44,722 nt of DNA, taken from assembly GCA_964625745.1 (NCBI GenBank), contig CAZVCJ010000012.1:1-44722 (forward strand), in the 5' to 3' direction. This stretch comes from CAZVCJ01 sp964625745 (GTDB taxonomy: Bacteria; Chloroflexota; Anaerolineae; VGOG01). Positions 1-7,058 of this stretch are shown piece by piece (positions within the stretch are counted from its first letter, which is position 1; every line of letters begins with the position of its first letter). The notes beneath the pieces are model-generated. The model did no database searches, was not told where the DNA came from, and saw nothing but the letters and a program-made list of their open reading frames with translations. Both the position numbers and the translations under genes were made by a program.

Positions 1-221
1 GCCGGGGCCAGGTACCCAAAGGCGTGGGCGGTGTGCTGCCAGGCCTTGTCTCCAAAAGGCCACCAGCCCCCCTTCGTCCCATACGTGACCGATTTCTGGG
101 CCGCAGCCTCCAGCGCTGTGGCAGCCTCAACCTCGCCCACCTCCCGCAGCTTGGCTGCCGCTTCCTGGGGCGGCAAGGCCCCCAACACGGGCAGGTCGTC
201 GAACCATGTGGATGTAGTCAT
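1..221 (-). CDS. Hypothetical protein, N-terminal part, runs off the window
   Basis: I do not recognise this protein. The frame is open from an ATG at 221-219 to the window edge (73 codons) and begins MTTSTWFDDLPVLGALPP. The start is chosen because a very strong AAAGGAGG ribosome binding site lies 8 bases upstream. The visible part has an Ala/Glu-rich, probably helical stretch (residues about 18-42), then a Trp/Gly-rich segment containing GGWWPFGDKAW. No signal peptide is visible. It starts only 22 bases after the end of the CHAT-NTPase-TPR gene and is probably co-transcribed with it. Being a partner or substrate of that protease is only a guess from position. Confidence 0.7.
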   Translation of the reverse strand, partial: MTTSTWFDDLPVLGALPPQEAAAKLREVGEVEAATALEAAAQKSVTYGTKGGWWPFGDKAWQHTAHAFGYLAP

Positions 222-242
222 AAAGTCAACCTCCTTTGCGCT

Positions 243-1103
243 TTACGTTTCACTCATCGCTTCCTCAATCGCCGCAATCAACTCTTGCGTCTCCTGTATC
301 TCCGCCGCTGCGCGGTCGCCGTAGGTCTGGAAGTTGCGCAGAGCGGCGCGGGCGTACTCCCGCGCATCCGCCAGGCGGCCCGCTTGCGCGAGGGCCAGGG
401 CGACGTTCCGTCGGGCTGTGGCAGCATTGTAGAGATTGCCTGCCGCTTCAAAGTAGCGGATAGTCTCCTGCCAGTGCGACAGGGCGCGGGTCAGGTCACC
501 CGCGTCGCGGTAGATGTTGCCCAGTTGGTTGTGCGTCACCGCCAACCGATCTACCGCGTTGGAGGGTAGCATATCAAGCGCCTGGTGGTAGAACTCCACG
601 GCAGCGTTGAGGTTGTGGAGCAATTTTTCTTCCGACTTGTTGGCCGCCCGCGCTTCCTTGAAGCGTTCGTAGGCCACGAGCCCCAGTTGGGCTAGTCCAC
701 CGCCGCGCTGGAACAGGTCGTGCTCGTCACAAAGTTCTAGGCCGCGCCGATACCAGCGCTCGGCTTGTGTCAGGTCCCGGATGGCAGGGATGCTGACACC
801 GCCGTATGCTTTGCCGAGGTTGAAGGCGGTGACAGCCGCGCCGGGTTTGTCATCAATGCGAAGTGATAGATCGTAATCTTCTTCGTACGCTACGACACAT
901 TCGGCTTTTCCCTGCTCGCGCAGAATGTTGCCTAATTCACTCACCGACACCGCCAGCGTCCGGATGGCGTTGCGCTGCGCGCCGTCCAACGCCCCCGGCG
1001 GCGTGGCCAGGGCGGGAGCGGCACGTTGGCGGTCCCAGTCCACACAAACCCGCTGCAGCCGCTCGGCCTTCACCCACTGCCGCGCTTCCTCGGCAAGCCG
1101 CAC
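243..1103 (-). CDS. TPR-repeat C-terminal part of a split CHAT-NTPase-TPR protein
   Basis: This 286-residue frame is helical and consists of tetratricopeptide-like repeats (for example around VTHNQLGNIYRDAGDLTRAL and TARRNVALALAQAGRLADA). It is in the same frame as the upstream gene, separated only by a TAG at 1127-1125 followed by seven sense codons before the GTG at 1103. That GTG has no ribosome binding site. The simplest reading is that this is the C-terminal end of one 1227-residue protein cut off by a nonsense codon, by a base-calling error, or by readthrough. If not translated separately it is a pseudogene fragment. In STAND proteins the TPR array normally senses the trigger, so loss of this part should matter. 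Confidence 0.65.
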   Translation of the reverse strand: MRLAEEARQWVKAERLQRVCVDWDRQRAAPALATPPGALDGAQRNAIRTLAVSVSELGNILREQGKAECVVAYEEDYDLSLRIDDKPGAAVTAFNLGKAYGGVSIPAIRDLTQAERWYRRGLELCDEHDLFQRGGGLAQLGLVAYERFKEARAANKSEEKLLHNLNAAVEFYHQALDMLPSNAVDRLAVTHNQLGNIYRDAGDLTRALSHWQETIRYFEAAGNLYNAATARRNVALALAQAGRLADAREYARAALRNFQTYGDRAAAEIQETQELIAAIEEAMSET

Positions 1104-1124
1104 GCGATACTCGGTGACGAAACC

Positions 1125-3926
1125 CTACTGCTCTTCCCGCCCCGGCAGGGAGCCATCGGTGGCCGGGTCCACAAAAATGGGCACGATCTCCTCCACCAGC
1201 CGCGTCCACTCCGCCCGGCGGCCAGTGTGGCCATAGAGAGTGCGCAAGCCTTGCATCGTGCTGGTCAGCGCATCCCACCAGCCGTGCCTGCGGGCCAATT
1301 GCCGGGCGTGGAGCAGGTTGGCTTCCTCGGCGGTCAATGCGCCGATCACGTCGCGGTTGCCGTCTCCGTATTGGTTGTGGTAGTAGGCCCCCAAAGCGCC
1401 CATCGCTTCGACGAAGGCGCGGGTGGCCCTCACCCCCGGCCCCTCTCCCAAACCTGGGAGAGGGGAGGTCGCTCCCTCTCCCCCCTGGGGAGAGGGCTGG
1501 GGTGAGGGGTAGTACTGCTCAAACAGGCTCTTGAAGTACCACGGCAAGGCGGGGTGGATGGAGTAGTAGCCGCCGCCGTGGGCGGTGAGCAGGCCCACTT
1601 CGGCGGCGCGGTCGAGCAGGGCCATGCCCGCTTCGCGGGTCAGGCCACGCACTGCGGGCAGGTCACCGATTTTGGGGTCACCCATCCAGCGCAACGCATC
1701 CACGTCCACAAAGCCCTGGAAGAAGTGCAGCAGGGCCAGTTGCTTGCGCTCCGCTTCGCCGAAGGCGTGCTCAAAGCCGTAGCTCAGTGAAGCGCCCAGC
1801 GACTTGGCGCGGCCCTCGCTCTCTTCGTCCTCAAACGCGGCTTCCCCGGCCCGCAGTTGGGCCACAAATGCCTCGATCTGCTCTTTCGTCTTTAGCCCGT
1901 CGCGCAGCGCCTGGCCCACCAGCACGGTGATGGCCAGCGGGTTGCCCTGGGTGAAGCGCAGCAGCGGCCGCCAGTCCTCCACGTCGGTCAGCCGCCGCCC
2001 GTGCTTTTCGGCCAGCGCCCGCGCCAACTGCACCCGCTCCTGCATGGGCATGGGCGGTATGGTGATCCGCCGGGGCAGGTCGCCCAGCCAACCGCGCTCG
2101 TCGCGGCGGGAGGTGAGCAGAAACCTGGCCTGCGTCTCCCGCGCGGCCCGTAAAAAGCCAACCAGATCGCGCTGCTCGGCCGCGCTCCACGCCGAATCCG
2201 TCCCCGCCGGGAAGCCCGCCACCGGCTCCACGTTGTCCCAGATCCACAGCACCGGTATCTGGGCCATCACTTGCAGGGCCACCTGGCGACGCGCATCGTC
2301 GGGCAAGGCCAGCCAGTTGACGCCCGTCGCCTCCAACGCCGGGCCAAACACCCGCCCGATCTGATCCAGCACCCGCGCCAGCGGCTTGTAACCCTCGAAC
2401 GAGGTGAAGAGCACCGGACCTTCCACGCCGCCGGTCAGCGCGTACCAGCGGGCGAACTCGGCGGCGGTGGCCGTCTTGCCGCTGCCGGCGTAGGCGTGAA
2501 GCAGAACGATGCTTTGGGTGTCAAAAGCGCGGTCCAGCGCCAGCAGCGTTTCATCCCGTCCGTAAAAGCCCACGTCCGGACTGGGCGGCAGGCTGGGGTC
2601 AAGCGTGCCGCGCTCAGGCGCGGCGTCGCCGGCCCCCAGCGTGATGGCCAGGCGGGCCTCTTGCGCCGGTTTGGGAAAGAGGGCAATGGGCGCGGCCTCG
2701 TACACCACCGGCACGAGCCAATCCTGCAGCGGAAGCGGGTCGTAGGCGATGGTGCGCAGGGGTTGGGCAGCCAATTGCTTGCGGCCCAGCGTCACCGCCT
2801 CGCCCAGAGTGTGGCCCTGGGCCAGCGAAGCATACAGGTCGGCCACGAACTGCGCGGCAGTGACCATGTAGACGTTGTAGCGCATGGCCACCACCCCGGC
2901 CACGCCCGTGTCCATCACCTCCTGGGCCAGCGAGCCAAAGGCGCGCACCTGGGAGTGGACATCGGTCTCTGCCCCGGCTTGCGGGGTAGGGGGCGCTTCG
3001 GCGTGGGCCGAGCGGCAGGCGTTGAGTACCAGTACTGGCACGTTCGTCTCCACCAGTAGCTTGCCCAGTGCTGGCCCGTCCGCCAATTGCAGGGTTTCTT
3101 CCATCTGGGGGTTCTCAAACGCCAGGTAGCCATGCGCCCCCGCGCGGGGACCGGAGAGCATCAGCGGGGACAACCTCCTGAGCATTTGCGCCACCGCGCT
3201 CGGCTCCACTACTTCCTCGTACACGCCGTGCCCGTCAAAGTGGACGACGTGATAGGGCTGGCCCGCGTCTTTGGCCGCACGCAGGACGCGACTCAGCTGC
3301 TCAAACGTCGGCGGGCGCAGCACGTCCAGTTCAAAGGCTTCGCGCGCGCTGCCGCTTAGGCCCTTGATGAGGCGAGTAGCGACCGAGCGGAAGGGCACGT
3401 CTTCGCCTCCGCCGGGCCGGCAGATGACGAGTAGAATGCGGATGGGGCCAGACTCGGTTTGGGGAAGCTGCGGAAGTTGCGCGGCCTGGGGTTGGGTGCG
3501 CACAAAGGCGCGGGCGCGCAGCGCCAGCGGTGTGTCGGTCTTGGGGTCGCGGATCAGCTCCCAGGGGATAGCTGCCGCCTCCTGCACTCCCGTGATGATC
3601 TCAACGCGGGTGTCGTTCAGGCGGGTGCGCAGCGTGGCCCACAGGTCGCGGGCGTCGTCGTCGGCGTGAAACACGGCCCGAAAGAGTTCGACTCCGATCT
3701 CGGCCATGCGCCCCTCAATGCGGGCCGCGATTTTCGGCGCGGGGTCGTGGGGACATTCCAAGAAGTCTTCGAGATACCAGCGCAGGTCTTCCTGCTCTTG
3801 GGCGGTGAGTTTGAAGTCAAGGCGAGCAGTAGCGGTCTGACGGGGCAGGCCGTCGCCTTCGAGGGCAACTTCGACGCGGTATCTGTCCTGGCCTTCGGTG
3901 GTTTGGGTGAGACGGAGAGTCAACAT
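1125..3926 (-). CDS. CHAT-domain protease fused to a STAND-type NTPase (TPR part beyond an in-frame TAG)
   Basis: 933 residues to the TAG. The start is the ATG at 3926, preceded by AAGGAGG with a 6-base spacer; the open frame extends 20 codons further upstream but without such a site. The N-terminal region (about 1-140) is uncharacterised. The CHAT (caspase-like) domain spans about 150-410, with the expected His in HFDGHG (His233) and Cys in LNACRS (Cys304). An NTPase domain follows, with Walker A AYAGSGKT near 477 and a Walker B-like VLWIWDN near 560, then an RFLLTSRRDE segment typical of NB-ARC/NACHT STAND ATPases and a winged-helix-like stretch. TPRs begin near 880 and continue past the TAG. 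In this family a sensor and NTPase control proteolysis of a target, with roles in defence or programmed death. That role is inferred here. A palindromic repeat is inserted in frame at 1424-1512. Confidence 0.85.
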   Translation of the reverse strand: MLTLRLTQTTEGQDRYRVEVALEGDGLPRQTATARLDFKLTAQEQEDLRWYLEDFLECPHDPAPKIAARIEGRMAEIGVELFRAVFHADDDARDLWATLRTRLNDTRVEIITGVQEAAAIPWELIRDPKTDTPLALRARAFVRTQPQAAQLPQLPQTESGPIRILLVICRPGGGEDVPFRSVATRLIKGLSGSAREAFELDVLRPPTFEQLSRVLRAAKDAGQPYHVVHFDGHGVYEEVVEPSAVAQMLRRLSPLMLSGPRAGAHGYLAFENPQMEETLQLADGPALGKLLVETNVPVLVLNACRSAHAEAPPTPQAGAETDVHSQVRAFGSLAQEVMDTGVAGVVAMRYNVYMVTAAQFVADLYASLAQGHTLGEAVTLGRKQLAAQPLRTIAYDPLPLQDWLVPVVYEAAPIALFPKPAQEARLAITLGAGDAAPERGTLDPSLPPSPDVGFYGRDETLLALDRAFDTQSIVLLHAYAGSGKTATAAEFARWYALTGGVEGPVLFTSFEGYKPLARVLDQIGRVFGPALEATGVNWLALPDDARRQVALQVMAQIPVLWIWDNVEPVAGFPAGTDSAWSAAEQRDLVGFLRAARETQARFLLTSRRDERGWLGDLPRRITIPPMPMQERVQLARALAEKHGRRLTDVEDWRPLLRFTQGNPLAITVLVGQALRDGLKTKEQIEAFVAQLRAGEAAFEDEESEGRAKSLGASLSYGFEHAFGEAERKQLALLHFFQGFVDVDALRWMGDPKIGDLPAVRGLTREAGMALLDRAAEVGLLTAHGGGYYSIHPALPWYFKSLFEQYYPSPQPSPQGGEGATSPLPGLGEGPGVRATRAFVEAMGALGAYYHNQYGDGNRDVIGALTAEEANLLHARQLARRHGWWDALTSTMQGLRTLYGHTGRRAEWTRLVEEIVPIFVDPATDGSLPGREEQ
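1424..1512. repeat. GC-rich palindromic repeat inserted in frame in the CHAT-NTPase gene
   Basis: This stretch holds two hairpins made of CCCTCTCC/GGAGAGGG words, bounded by CCCTCACCCC and its complement GGGGTGAGGG. It encodes a low-complexity Pro/Gly/Ser segment (about residues 805-834) between the winged-helix and TPR parts. Similar blocks occur at 13806-13900, 18085-18235, 25803-25850, 28185-28325 and 32450-32560. Confidence 0.8.
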
Positions 3927-4013
3927 TGGGGCCCTCCTTGATATGTGCGGAGAAAACTGCTCAAAATTCAGTGTGGCCTGGCGCAACGGTACGTTCAGCG
4001 TGCGCTTGAACCA

Positions 4014-4042
4014 ATTATACCCGACTCCTCGAATCTGCGCAA
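4014..4042 (-). promoter_or_regulatory. Sigma70-type promoter for the CHAT-NTPase gene
   Basis: On the minus strand TTGCGC (4042-4037) and TATAAT (4019-4014) are separated by exactly 17 bases. The predicted transcript start lies about 80 bases before the ATG at 3926. The same TTGCGC-17-TATAAT arrangement recurs at 20389-20417. Confidence 0.7.
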
Positions 4043-4050
4043 GCAGCGAT

Positions 4051-4079
4051 TTGACGAATCAGGGCCTTAGTGCTATGCT
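4051..4079 (+). promoter_or_regulatory. Sigma70-type promoter giving a probably leaderless uracil-DNA glycosylase mRNA
   Basis: TTGACG (4051-4056) and TATGCT (4074-4079) have a 17-base spacer. The -10 box ends only 7 bases before the ATG at 4087, so transcription should begin at or next to the start codon. It is divergent from the promoter at 4014-4042; the two -35 boxes are 8 bases apart. Confidence 0.65.
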
Positions 4080-4086
4080 TTAGCTC

Positions 4087-4767
4087 ATGGAATCTTGGGA
4101 GGAGCTGAACAGCCAGATCGTGGCCTGTGAGACCTGTCCCCGGCTGGTGGCCTATCGGCAGGAGGTGGCTCGTATTAAGCGGCGGGCCTTCCGGGATTGG
4201 GAATACTGGGGTAGGCCGGTGCCCGGCTTCGGCGATCGCAGTGCACAGCTTCTGATCGTGGGTCTGGCGCCAGGAGCCCACGGGGCCAACCGCACGGGAC
4301 GCATGTTCACCGGCGACAGTTCGGGGGACACATTGACTGCGGCTCTGCATCGCGCCGGGTTCGCCAAGCAGCCCACCTCACGGCATCGAGATGATGGCCT
4401 GGAACTGCACGATGCTTTCCTCACCGCTGTGGTGCGGTGTGTCCCGCCCAAGAACCGGCCAACCCGCCAGGAGCAGATCAACTGCCGGGGCTACCTGGCG
4501 CGAGAGCTGGATCTGCTCTCCTCGGTGCGGGTTGTGTTAGCCCTGGGGCGCATTGCCTTTGAGGGCTACCTGGCGCTGCTGCGAGAGAGGGACGCGGGCG
4601 TACCGCGTCTACCCTTTCGCCACGGCGCCTGCTATGAGTTCGAGCCGCCTTTGCCCACGTTGGTCGTCTCATATCACCCCAGCCGGCAGAATACCCAGAC
4701 GGGGCGCCTGACCCAGGCCATGTTGGATGAAGTGTTTGGGCAACTCCGGGAGTTGCTGATGAGGTGA
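4087..4767 (+). CDS. udgB: Family 5 uracil-DNA glycosylase (UdgB type)
   Basis: A 226-residue uracil-DNA glycosylase that removes uracil and other deaminated bases from DNA as the first step of base excision repair. The active-site block GLAPGAHGANRTGRMFTGD (near residue 59) is typical of family 5; family 4 has a GEAPG-type motif instead. The second motif, SYHPSRQNTQTGRL, lies near 198. Cys14 and Cys17, with cysteines in CVPPKN and INC, should bind the [4Fe-4S] cluster of this class. Family 5 enzymes are frequent in thermophiles and in actinobacteria. No ribosome binding site precedes the ATG, which agrees with a leaderless mRNA from the promoter at 4051-4079. A monocistronic gene is likely, since about 70 bases separate it from the next start. 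Confidence 0.93.
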   Translation: MESWEELNSQIVACETCPRLVAYRQEVARIKRRAFRDWEYWGRPVPGFGDRSAQLLIVGLAPGAHGANRTGRMFTGDSSGDTLTAALHRAGFAKQPTSRHRDDGLELHDAFLTAVVRCVPPKNRPTRQEQINCRGYLARELDLLSSVRVVLALGRIAFEGYLALLRERDAGVPRLPFRHGACYEFEPPLPTLVVSYHPSRQNTQTGRLTQAMLDEVFGQLRELLMR

Positions 4768-4836
4768 CGAGTCAACGAGTAACAGGTCAACGAGTCAATG
4801 AGGTAATGCTACTGGTGCAAAGGAGGCAATGGAATA

Positions 4837-5760
4837 ATGGATTGGCAAGACGTGTTGAACAACGATCCCATGTCCTGGCTGCTGGAGCCAGAGAATCCCT
4901 CGGTGCGCTATTGGACACTGACCGATATCGTCGGTCGGTCAGCCGATAGTCCCGAGGTGCTGGAGGCCAAGGCGGCCATTGCCCAGCAACCCCTGGTGCA
5001 GGAGTTGTTCGCCGGCCAGCACCCCGACGGGCACTGGGGCGACGACGAGACCAAACCCTACACTGCTCAGGGAGCAGTGGCCGTGCTGACCATCCTGCAT
5101 ACGCTTGGCGTAGAGCCAGATGAGCGGACGGCCGCCGGCTGCGACTCCTTCCTGCGCTTCTGTCAGCACGACAGCGGCGGCTTCTCTCTGACCAAGACGC
5201 GGCGCAGCGGCATCTTCCCTTGCACTACCGGCCAGCACCTCCCTTTCCTGGTTTACTTCGGGATGGGCGACGATCCCCGTGTGCGGCAGGCCTTTGCCTT
5301 CCTCATCGAAGACATGTCTGCCGAGGACTCGCTCGATTGTGGTCGCTACCAGCACCAGGATTGCCTGTGGGGCGCTATCGCTGCCCTTAATGGCCTGGCC
5401 GTGCTCCCGGGCGATATGCGCTCGCCGAAGGCGGAACAGGTAGTGCGACGACTGGCCAACGCGCTGCTGGACGCCGAGTACGACTTCGAGGGTGAGCACA
5501 AACGCTGGCTTACCTTCGGCGTGCCTCGTGCCTGGGACCTACTCAGCGCGTTGCGGGCCCTGGCTGCTCATGGCTATGCCCACGATCTGCGCTTCGCCCC
5601 GCTGCTCGAACTTTTCCTGACCCGCCAGGACGAGCAGGGCCGGTGGCTTTGTGGCTCCGTCTCTCGCACCTGGCCGCTGGAGAAACGCAACCGACCCAGC
5701 AAGTGGATCACCCTCGATGCGCTGCGGTCGCTGCGAACCATTGCCGAGGAGGTTAATTGA
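4837..5760 (+). CDS. Alpha/alpha-toroid (squalene-cyclase/prenyltransferase-like) repeat protein, copy 1
   Basis: A 307-residue soluble protein of the terpenoid cyclase/prenyltransferase toroid fold. QW-like motifs (QxxxGxW) are visible as QHPDGHW near residue 60 and QDEQGRW near 264, with repeated helical pairs between. Catalytic DxDD-type cyclase residues are not evident, so a cyclase activity is not supported. Relatives are sometimes labelled as nitrogen-fixation proteins, which the sequence does not justify. The ATG at 4837 is chosen over an ATG at 4829 because AAAGGAGG lies 10 bases upstream of it. It is followed directly by a paralogue (2 bases apart), suggesting tandem duplication within one operon. 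Function unknown. Confidence 0.85.
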   Translation: MDWQDVLNNDPMSWLLEPENPSVRYWTLTDIVGRSADSPEVLEAKAAIAQQPLVQELFAGQHPDGHWGDDETKPYTAQGAVAVLTILHTLGVEPDERTAAGCDSFLRFCQHDSGGFSLTKTRRSGIFPCTTGQHLPFLVYFGMGDDPRVRQAFAFLIEDMSAEDSLDCGRYQHQDCLWGAIAALNGLAVLPGDMRSPKAEQVVRRLANALLDAEYDFEGEHKRWLTFGVPRAWDLLSALRALAAHGYAHDLRFAPLLELFLTRQDEQGRWLCGSVSRTWPLEKRNRPSKWITLDALRSLRTIAEEVN

Positions 5761-5762
5761 CT

Positions 5763-6767
5763 ATGCCCACGAATCAATGGCCATCACACCTGAACGGCGA
5801 TCCGGTCCCGTGGCTACTGGAACCCGACTCAGATAACCCCAGTGTACGCTACTTTGCCCTGCGGGACCTGCTGGACCGTCCGGAGGACGATCCTGAAGTT
5901 CAGGCGGCCAGGGCAGCCATCATGACCACAGGGCCGGTGCCGGCCATTCTGGACGCTCAGTACCCCGACGGCTATTGGGTCAAGCCCGGCGGCGGCTATT
6001 CACCCAAGTATCGGAGCACCGTCTGGCAGATCGTCTTCCTGGCCGAGCTGGGAGCTGACCCATCCGACGAGCGAGTGCGGCGGGGCTGCGAGTACCTCCT
6101 GAGCCACTCCATCGCCGCCAACGGCGCCTTCTCGGCCCTTCAGAAACCAGTGCCCAGCGGCTCCATACCCTGCTTGAACGGCAATCTGCTGTACGCTCTG
6201 CAATGCCTGGGCTACAGAGACGATCCCCGCGTGCAAACGGCCCTGGACTGGCTGGTGCGGGCCATCACCGGCAAGAGGGAATTCCGCTACCTCAAGTCGG
6301 GCACCAGCGGGCCATGCTTTGCCTGCAGTGCCAATCAGGGGCAGCCCTGTGGCTGGGGTGCCAACAAAGCCATGAAAGCACTGCTTGCGGTTCCAGCGGA
6401 GCGGCGCACCCCCGTCGTGCAGCGCGCCATCCAGGTCGGCGCCGAGTTCCTGCTCAGCCGCGACCCGGCGGTGGCCGACTATCCCTACACCCGGCGGGTG
6501 AGCTCCACCTGGTTCAAGTTCGGCTTCCCACTGAGTTACTGGAGCGACGTGCTGGAGACCACAGCCGTGCTGGTGAAGCTGGGCCACGGCGACGACCCGC
6601 GATTGACCAATGCCCTCCGCCTCATCCTGAGCAAGCAGGACGCTCAGGGACGGTGGAAGCTGGAGAACGCGCTCACTGGCAAGATGTGGGCCGACATCGA
6701 GCAGAAGGGGAAGCCCAGCAAGTGGGTTACCTTGCGCGCGCTGCGGGTTCTGAAACATGTTCTATGA
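5763..6767 (+). CDS. Alpha/alpha-toroid repeat protein, copy 2
   Basis: A 334-residue paralogue of the preceding gene. The two share an N-terminal signature (DPxxWLLEP then NPSVRY), a QYPDGYW motif near residue 65, an IPC motif, a DDPRV motif, and a C-terminal QDAQGRW then GKPSKWVTLRALR. This copy also has a Cys-rich loop (GPCFACSANQGQPCGWG, about 182-198) absent from copy 1, which could bind a metal or form disulphides. The ATG at 5763 is preferred because GAGGAGG lies about 10 bases upstream; a TTG at 5757 overlapping the previous stop is the alternative. It is co-transcribed with copy 1. The role is unknown; the two may act as a heterodimer. Confidence 0.85.
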   Translation: MPTNQWPSHLNGDPVPWLLEPDSDNPSVRYFALRDLLDRPEDDPEVQAARAAIMTTGPVPAILDAQYPDGYWVKPGGGYSPKYRSTVWQIVFLAELGADPSDERVRRGCEYLLSHSIAANGAFSALQKPVPSGSIPCLNGNLLYALQCLGYRDDPRVQTALDWLVRAITGKREFRYLKSGTSGPCFACSANQGQPCGWGANKAMKALLAVPAERRTPVVQRAIQVGAEFLLSRDPAVADYPYTRRVSSTWFKFGFPLSYWSDVLETTAVLVKLGHGDDPRLTNALRLILSKQDAQGRWKLENALTGKMWADIEQKGKPSKWVTLRALRVLKHVL

Positions 6768-6770
6768 CGA

Positions 6771-6796
6771 GGCCTGCCCTGAGCCTAGCCGAAGGG
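6771..6796. repeat. Short dispersed repeat (CCTGAGC-x-GTCGAAGG type)
   Basis: The words GGCCTGCCCTGAGCCTAGCC and GAAGGG belong to a short repeat recurring at 26937-26957, 32581-32602, 32898-32922 (inverted) and 35684-35710 (inverted), with variants at 18097-18119 and 32458-32480. Here it ends in GGGAGG and supplies the ribosome binding site of the next gene. Confidence 0.65.
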
Positions 6797-6806
6797 AGGT
6801 GTGAAC

Positions 6807-7058
6807 GTGAGACCGGCAAAAGCGCCTGGCGATACAGCAAGCGAGTCGCTACAATTCGACCCCATTGACTGGCAGCAACTTCAACTCCTGGCCCAACTCA
6901 CGCCAGCCCAGCGCACTCTGGCCATGATTCGGGCTGCGGAGTTCGTCCGGGCCGGCCTGCGAGGCACGTTCCGCCGGCGCTTTCCGGGGCTGTCCGACGA
7001 AGAGATAAACATGAAGGTGTTGGCGCACCTGACACCGCTACGAGGATACAAGCCGTGA
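6807..7058 (+). CDS. Small helical protein paired with a nucleotidyltransferase
   Basis: An 83-residue protein (85 if the GTG at 6801 is used). The GTG at 6807 is preferred because GGGAGG, provided by a dispersed repeat, sits 7 bases upstream. The body contains PAQRTLAMIRAAEFVRAGLR and a LSDEEINMKVLAHL helix. I do not recognise a catalytic motif. Its stop overlaps the GTG start of the nucleotidyltransferase by 4 bases, a layout typical of two-gene modules such as nucleotidyltransferase toxin-antitoxin pairs. A partner or antitoxin role is inferred from that context only. Confidence 0.7.
   Translation: MRPAKAPGDTASESLQFDPIDWQQLQLLAQLTPAQRTLAMIRAAEFVRAGLRGTFRRRFPGLSDEEINMKVLAHLTPLRGYKP

Noticed and set aside
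1103..1127. Reassigned TAG codon in the CHAT-NTPase gene
   Set aside because: Other genes end normally at TAG (for example the FGGY kinase at 15558-15560), so there is no sign of a changed code. A point change or base error is simpler.
6000..6758. A 252-codon minus-strand frame
   Set aside because: It is antisense to the second toroid gene and has no recognisable motif or ribosome binding site.
4837..6767. Nitrogen-fixation or cyclase function for the toroid proteins
   Set aside because: No NifH P-loop or cysteines and no cyclase DxDD motif is visible; only QW-like repeats support the fold.
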